NCBI RefSeq assembly: GCF_002582035.1
Contig: NZ_NUQE01000019.1
Location: 74,997 to 138,996, forward strand
Origin: Bacillus pseudomycoides
GTDB lineage: Bacteria > Bacillota > Bacilli > Bacillales > Bacillaceae_G
Direction: 5' to 3'
DNA: 64,000 nt
A model generated the notes under the pieces. That model saw nothing but the letters and a program-made list of their open reading frames with translations, did not search any database and was not told the origin of the DNA. The position numbers were made by a program, and so were the translations under genes. Shown piece by piece: positions 60,883 through 64,000 of this stretch (position 1 is the first letter of the stretch; every line of letters starts with the position of its first letter).

Positions 60883-62328
60883 ATGTTAACTCTACAATGG
60901 AATCGTCTAAGTTCATTGCTAGCAAAATTCCTCGTGTTTTTATGCTTACTTATCTTTGCTTTTACTATTTGGAGCTCTTATTTAACTGTTAAAGAAACTC
61001 TATGTATTCGAACACTTATTAGCGGCCCAATTATAATGGTCATTATGATTGTACTGATATTACTAACTTACCTTTGTAATAAGTATCTTTCTAAAACTGC
61101 CTTTATTATTTTGTTAACGCTTTGCGCGTTTACCATTCGGTTCATTTGGATTCTAAAAATCCCAACACCAATTGAATCTGACTTTGCCATAATGTATAAC
61201 AGTGCTGTACAAGCTGCTCACGGTGACTATAGTTTTTCAAGTTCTCCCTACTATACAGCGTGGGTATATCAACTTGGATTTACAATGTATCAAGCTTTTA
61301 TCATCAATGTATTCGGTAATCATATATTCATCTTGAAGTTGTTAAATGTCCTTTATTGTACAGGGACTACCATATGCATATATAGTATTACAAGCAACAT
61401 TTTTAATGAGTGGACTGGGCGTATAGCTGGACTATTATATGCCTTTTTCATTCCAAGCATTATGATGAGCTCCGTCTTAACTAATGACCACCTTGCAACA
61501 TTTTTATTTTATTTTGGGTTCTATTTATTAGTGTCAAAAAGATTCCGTAATAAATATACTTGGATCTTTGTAGGGATTACCCTAGCGTTTGGCGATATAA
61601 TGCGTCCCCTAGGTAGCTTTATTTTATTAGCAGTTATCATTTATCTATTCATTCACGGATTTCTTGGAAAAGATAAGAAAACAATGTTTACTACAACAAA
61701 GAAACTTATTGGTATTCTTTTTGTCTTTTATGCTGTCCATTATATCGTCAGCTCTGCATTCATTGCTGCAGGAGTTACAAAGTACCCCTTATCTAATCGT
61801 GATCCCCTTTGGAAATTTGTCGTAGGACTTAACCATGAAACAACGGGATTATATTCACCATCCGATGCTGAACAAGTCATGAGCCTAGAAATAGGTGAAG
61901 AAAGAAAAGAATTAGAAATGAAGCTTATTAAAGAACGAATTACAGATAAAGAAAAGCTATTCACACTCTTTGGAGATAAATTTTCCTATATGTGGGGAGA
62001 TCTTGATTCCGCCGGTTACTGGAGCTTAAATCAATTAAATAAAAAAGAATTGGCTGATACAGCCATGGAATATGAAAAATATATTTATATTGCAACCATG
62101 CTATTTGGTATGATTGGGTTACTATACCTTCTTTTCACAAAACAGAAAAACCTTCAATATACATTATTCCTATTACTTATTATTGGATATATATCTATTC
62201 ATTTTTTAATAGAAATACAGACAAGATATCGATATTTTATCATTCCAAGCTTCTTTATTATTCAAAGCTATGGAATCTATGTGATTCATCAATATATGAA
62301 AAAACTCAAACAGTTACCATTTATGTAA
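60883..62328 (+). CDS. GT-C type membrane glycosyltransferase-like protein, paralogue B
   Basis: 481-residue protein with about 11 hydrophobic segments. Asp100 in PTPIESDFAIMYNSAVQAAHGDYSF sits in the first external loop like the catalytic acid of GT39/ArnT enzymes. LTNDHLATFLFYFGFYLLVSKRF and GDIMRPLGSFILLAVIIYLF correspond to the same segments of the protein at 53777-55102, so the two are paralogues. A soluble loop (about 300-380) precedes the last segments. Probably transfers a sugar from a lipid carrier outside the membrane. Strong AAGGAG site; a MITE-like element follows ten bases after the stop. Confidence 0.8.
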   Translation: MLTLQWNRLSSLLAKFLVFLCLLIFAFTIWSSYLTVKETLCIRTLISGPIIMVIMIVLILLTYLCNKYLSKTAFIILLTLCAFTIRFIWILKIPTPIESDFAIMYNSAVQAAHGDYSFSSSPYYTAWVYQLGFTMYQAFIINVFGNHIFILKLLNVLYCTGTTICIYSITSNIFNEWTGRIAGLLYAFFIPSIMMSSVLTNDHLATFLFYFGFYLLVSKRFRNKYTWIFVGITLAFGDIMRPLGSFILLAVIIYLFIHGFLGKDKKTMFTTTKKLIGILFVFYAVHYIVSSAFIAAGVTKYPLSNRDPLWKFVVGLNHETTGLYSPSDAEQVMSLEIGEERKELEMKLIKERITDKEKLFTLFGDKFSYMWGDLDSAGYWSLNQLNKKELADTAMEYEKYIYIATMLFGMIGLLYLLFTKQKNLQYTLFLLLIIGYISIHFLIEIQTRYRYFIIPSFFIIQSYGIYVIHQYMKKLKQLPFM

Positions 62329-62337
62329 AAAAATATA

Positions 62338-62559
62338 AAATTTATGGTTCACCACCGTAACATGGGGTTGATTTTTTGAAAATAAATCATTTTAATACAC
62401 GGAACGGAGAGTGGCGACTCCTACGAGAATAGCGAGGAAAGTGAGACCCCGCAGGCTTGCCGAGGAGGCTCGCTCTCGCCCGCGGAAAGCGTCCACTTGG
62501 AGTGGAGTATACATCTATCTATATATCACCCCCGTCTTTTAGTGATGAACCAAATTTAT
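62338..62559 (-). mobile_element. MITE-like repeat, copy 2 (inverted)
   Basis: Reverse complement of the element at 10391-10615, with the same terminal inverted repeats (AAATTTATGGTTCACCACC and, at the other end, GTGATGAACCAAATTTAT). The interior is almost the same sequence. It fills most of the 326-bp gap between the GT-C gene and msrAB; the rest holds the msrAB terminator. Confidence 0.8.
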
Positions 62560-62604
62560 TATTCTTTAAATGAAACAGTTTATATATTAAATAAAAACAA
62601 CGTA

Positions 62605-62656
62605 ATAACAGCCTGTTCCAAAAATGAAATAAGCGGAACAGGCTGTTATATTTTTT
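62605..62656. terminator. Bidirectional terminator of msrAB
   Basis: ATAACAGCCTGTTCC/GGAACAGGCTGTTAT stem with T-run ATTTTTT on the + side. Confidence 0.8.
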
Positions 62657-63614
62657 AATGTCTAAACAAGATGAGAAAATCTCCGTATCCTTCTTTCTCT
62701 AAATCAGCTTTAGGGATAAAACGTAATGCAGCAGAGTTAATACAATAGCGTAAACCATTTGGCCCTGGCCCATCTGGAAATACGTGCCCCAAATGGGAAT
62801 CTGCATCTTTACTACGTACTTCCGTTCTCGTCATATTATGGCTCACATCTATTTTTTCGTTTATACTTGCTGATAACATCGGCTTCGTAAAACTAGGCCA
62901 CCCACAACCGCTATCAAATTTATCTAAAGAACTAAATAAAGGCTCTCCTGAAACGATATCAACGTAAATACCTTCTTCTTTATGATTCCAGTATTCATTT
63001 TGAAATGGCGGTTCTGTTCCATTTTCTTGTGTAACATAAAATTGCATTTCTGTGAGTTTTTCTTTTTGATGAGTATGATCCTTTGGCCAATTTTTTTTGA
63101 TAAACGCATCACGCCCCGAACCTTGACGATATAACGCATATCGAAATGGATTTTTCTCATGATAGCTTTGATGATATTCTTCTGCAGGATAAAATGTTGC
63201 AGCCGGTAAAATTTTTGTGACAATCGGCTTTAAAAAGCGTCCACTTTCTTCTAATTCACGTTTAGACGCTTCTGCCGCCTCACGCTGCTCGTCACTATGA
63301 TAAAAAATGACTGTTTCATATGATTGTCCGCGATCATGAAATTGACCTCCAGCATCAGTAGGATCAATTTGTTGCCAATATAAGTGAAGTAATTGCTCAT
63401 ACGGCATACGCTCTGAATCAAAAGTAATTTGCACCGCTTCATAATGACCTGTTGTTTCTGAACAAACTTCTTTATACGTTGGATTTTCCTTATGTCCACC
63501 TGTGTATCCAGATACAATCTTTATAATGCCATCCATCTCTTCAAATGGCGACACCATGCACCAAAAACACCCTCCTGCAAATGTTGCAAGTTTATATTTT
63601 TCGTTTACAGCCAC
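62655..63614 (-). CDS. msrA/msrB: Bifunctional peptide-methionine (S)/(R)-S-oxide reductase MsrAB
   Basis: 319-residue fusion. The N-terminal MsrA domain has catalytic Cys16 in GGCFWCM and reduces Met-S-sulfoxide; the C-terminal MsrB domain (about 170-319) has catalytic Cys291 in [11 protein letters not shown] and SGCGWPSF, reducing Met-R-sulfoxide. The two CxxC zinc pairs of zinc-type MsrB are absent. No signal peptide, so a cytosolic repair enzyme regenerated by thioredoxin. MsrAB fusions with MsrA first are usual in Bacillus. Upstream divergent sequence is short; terminator follows. Confidence 0.95.
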   Translation of the reverse strand: MAVNEKYKLATFAGGCFWCMVSPFEEMDGIIKIVSGYTGGHKENPTYKEVCSETTGHYEAVQITFDSERMPYEQLLHLYWQQIDPTDAGGQFHDRGQSYETVIFYHSDEQREAAEASKRELEESGRFLKPIVTKILPAATFYPAEEYHQSYHEKNPFRYALYRQGSGRDAFIKKNWPKDHTHQKEKLTEMQFYVTQENGTEPPFQNEYWNHKEEGIYVDIVSGEPLFSSLDKFDSGCGWPSFTKPMLSASINEKIDVSHNMTRTEVRSKDADSHLGHVFPDGPGPNGLRYCINSAALRFIPKADLEKEGYGDFLILFRH

Positions 63615-63673
63615 GTCTTCACCCCACTATCTTTTACTTACAGTATGGCATACAAAAATGTAAGTTATAAATA

Positions 63674-63699
63674 AAAAAGCATCAAAATAGATGCTTTTT
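63674..63699 (-). terminator. Terminator of the AI-2E family gene
   Basis: AAAAAGCATC-AAAATA-GATGCTTTTT hairpin; T-run on the minus strand. Confidence 0.85.
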
Positions 63700-64000
63700 A
63701 TCTCTTGCTTACCATTTCTTCCTTCTCGTCACTTGTTACTTCTAACACATCTAATAAAAACATAAAGATTGGAATCCCAATAATTAATCCCCAGACTCCT
63801 AAGAAATGTTGGGAGAAAATTAAAATCATAAATGTATAAAAAATAGGTAAGTTCGTTTTATCTGACATAAATTTTGGATTTAAGAAATAACTTTCAATTG
63901 CATGAATGACTGCCACAATAATTAAAATGTATAGTACATATACAACGCCCCCAATATTGTAAGCAATCATACAAAGTGGAAACAGTGACATAATTACACC
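63698..64000 (-). CDS. AI-2E family transporter, C-terminal part (cut by window end)
   Basis: The frame is open to the right edge of the window, so only about the last 100 codons are seen. Three hydrophobic segments and NPKFMSDKTNLPIFYTFMILIFSQHFLGVWGLIIGIPIFMFLLD match the C-terminus of the UPF0118/AI-2E exporter family, including the conserved NP...M motif. Family members export autoinducer-2-like molecules or act as Na+(Li+)/H+ antiporters; specificity is unknown. A terminator overlaps the stop codon. Confidence 0.8.
   Translation of the reverse strand, partial: GVIMSLFPLCMIAYNIGGVVYVLYILIIVAVIHAIESYFLNPKFMSDKTNLPIFYTFMILIFSQHFLGVWGLIIGIPIFMFLLDVLEVTSDEKEEMVSKR

Overview
This window is a chromosomal segment of a Bacillus cereus group bacterium (B. 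cereus, thuringiensis, anthracis or a close relative). The evidence is the low G+C content, Bacillus-type ribosome binding sites, spore genes (cwlJ, gerQ, rsfA, pbpG), and many copies of a ~150-bp repeat that matches bcr1, a repeat known from this group. Much of the gene content matches the ywd-ywf-ywh region of B. subtilis (speE/speB, pbpG, ywhD, ywhC, ywhB, ywfO, rsfA, lipL, pta, hemQ, gerQ, ywdK, ywdI, ywdJ, ung, pdxK). That region lies left of the replication origin. A perfect 16-bp ParB/Spo0J site (parS) at 42746-42761 fits an origin-proximal position. No rRNA, tRNA, CRISPR array, prophage or transposase gene was seen.

Layout. 0-9.2 kb: polyamine synthesis (speE, speB), an MFS transporter remnant, a glycerophosphodiesterase, the class A penicillin-binding protein PbpG, a GNAT acetyltransferase, YwhD, a site-2 protease, a tautomerase and an HD phosphohydrolase. 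9.3-13.7 kb: a Fur-box-preceded siderophore importer (two permeases, ATPase, binding lipoprotein), interrupted by a MITE-like repeat. 13.8-19.7 kb: a DUF1450 protein, RsfA, lipoyl transfer (LipL), acetate metabolism (Pta), heme synthesis (HemQ), and the cwlJ-gerQ germination operon behind a good SigE-type promoter. 19.7-29.7 kb: a K+ channel with RCK domain, a purine/uracil permease, a HAD phosphatase, small membrane proteins, an ABC exporter operon with a GDSL hydrolase and Ung, and a LacI regulator. 29.7-35.5 kb: aspartate-family amino acids (metY-metA under a SAM-I riboswitch, then hom-thrC-thrB from its own promoter). 35.9-47.3 kb: a ClC channel, azoreductase, an AirS/YhcY-like two-component system, PdxK, a diguanylate cyclase, CstA with its small partner, an orphan LytTR regulator and the niacin permease NiaP. 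47.5-62.3 kb: surface polysaccharide genes (TagA/WecG transferase, GT4, O-antigen-ligase-like protein, Wzx-type flippase, GT2, two paralogous GT-C-type membrane proteins), interspersed with a TRIC channel, a HemAT-like oxygen sensor, an acyl-CoA thioesterase and an ABC-F protein. 62.6-64 kb: MsrAB and the 3' part of an AI-2E family protein cut by the window edge.

The least explained feature is the bcr1 family. At least fifteen full, deleted or degenerate copies are present. Most are on the + strand. They begin and end with ATAAA and encode hairpins whose paired arms change together between copies. The left ATAAA often supplies the TAA stop codon of a gene read in the same direction. The right end often lies just upstream of the ribosome binding site of the next gene. 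This suggests the repeats act as RNA elements in 3' UTRs and 5' leaders, and are not simply intergenic debris. Other unexplained structures are a 225-bp element with terminal inverted repeats present in two opposite copies, a 75-bp palindromic leader element before an ABC-F gene, and operator-like palindromes before niaP and before a DUF3817 gene.
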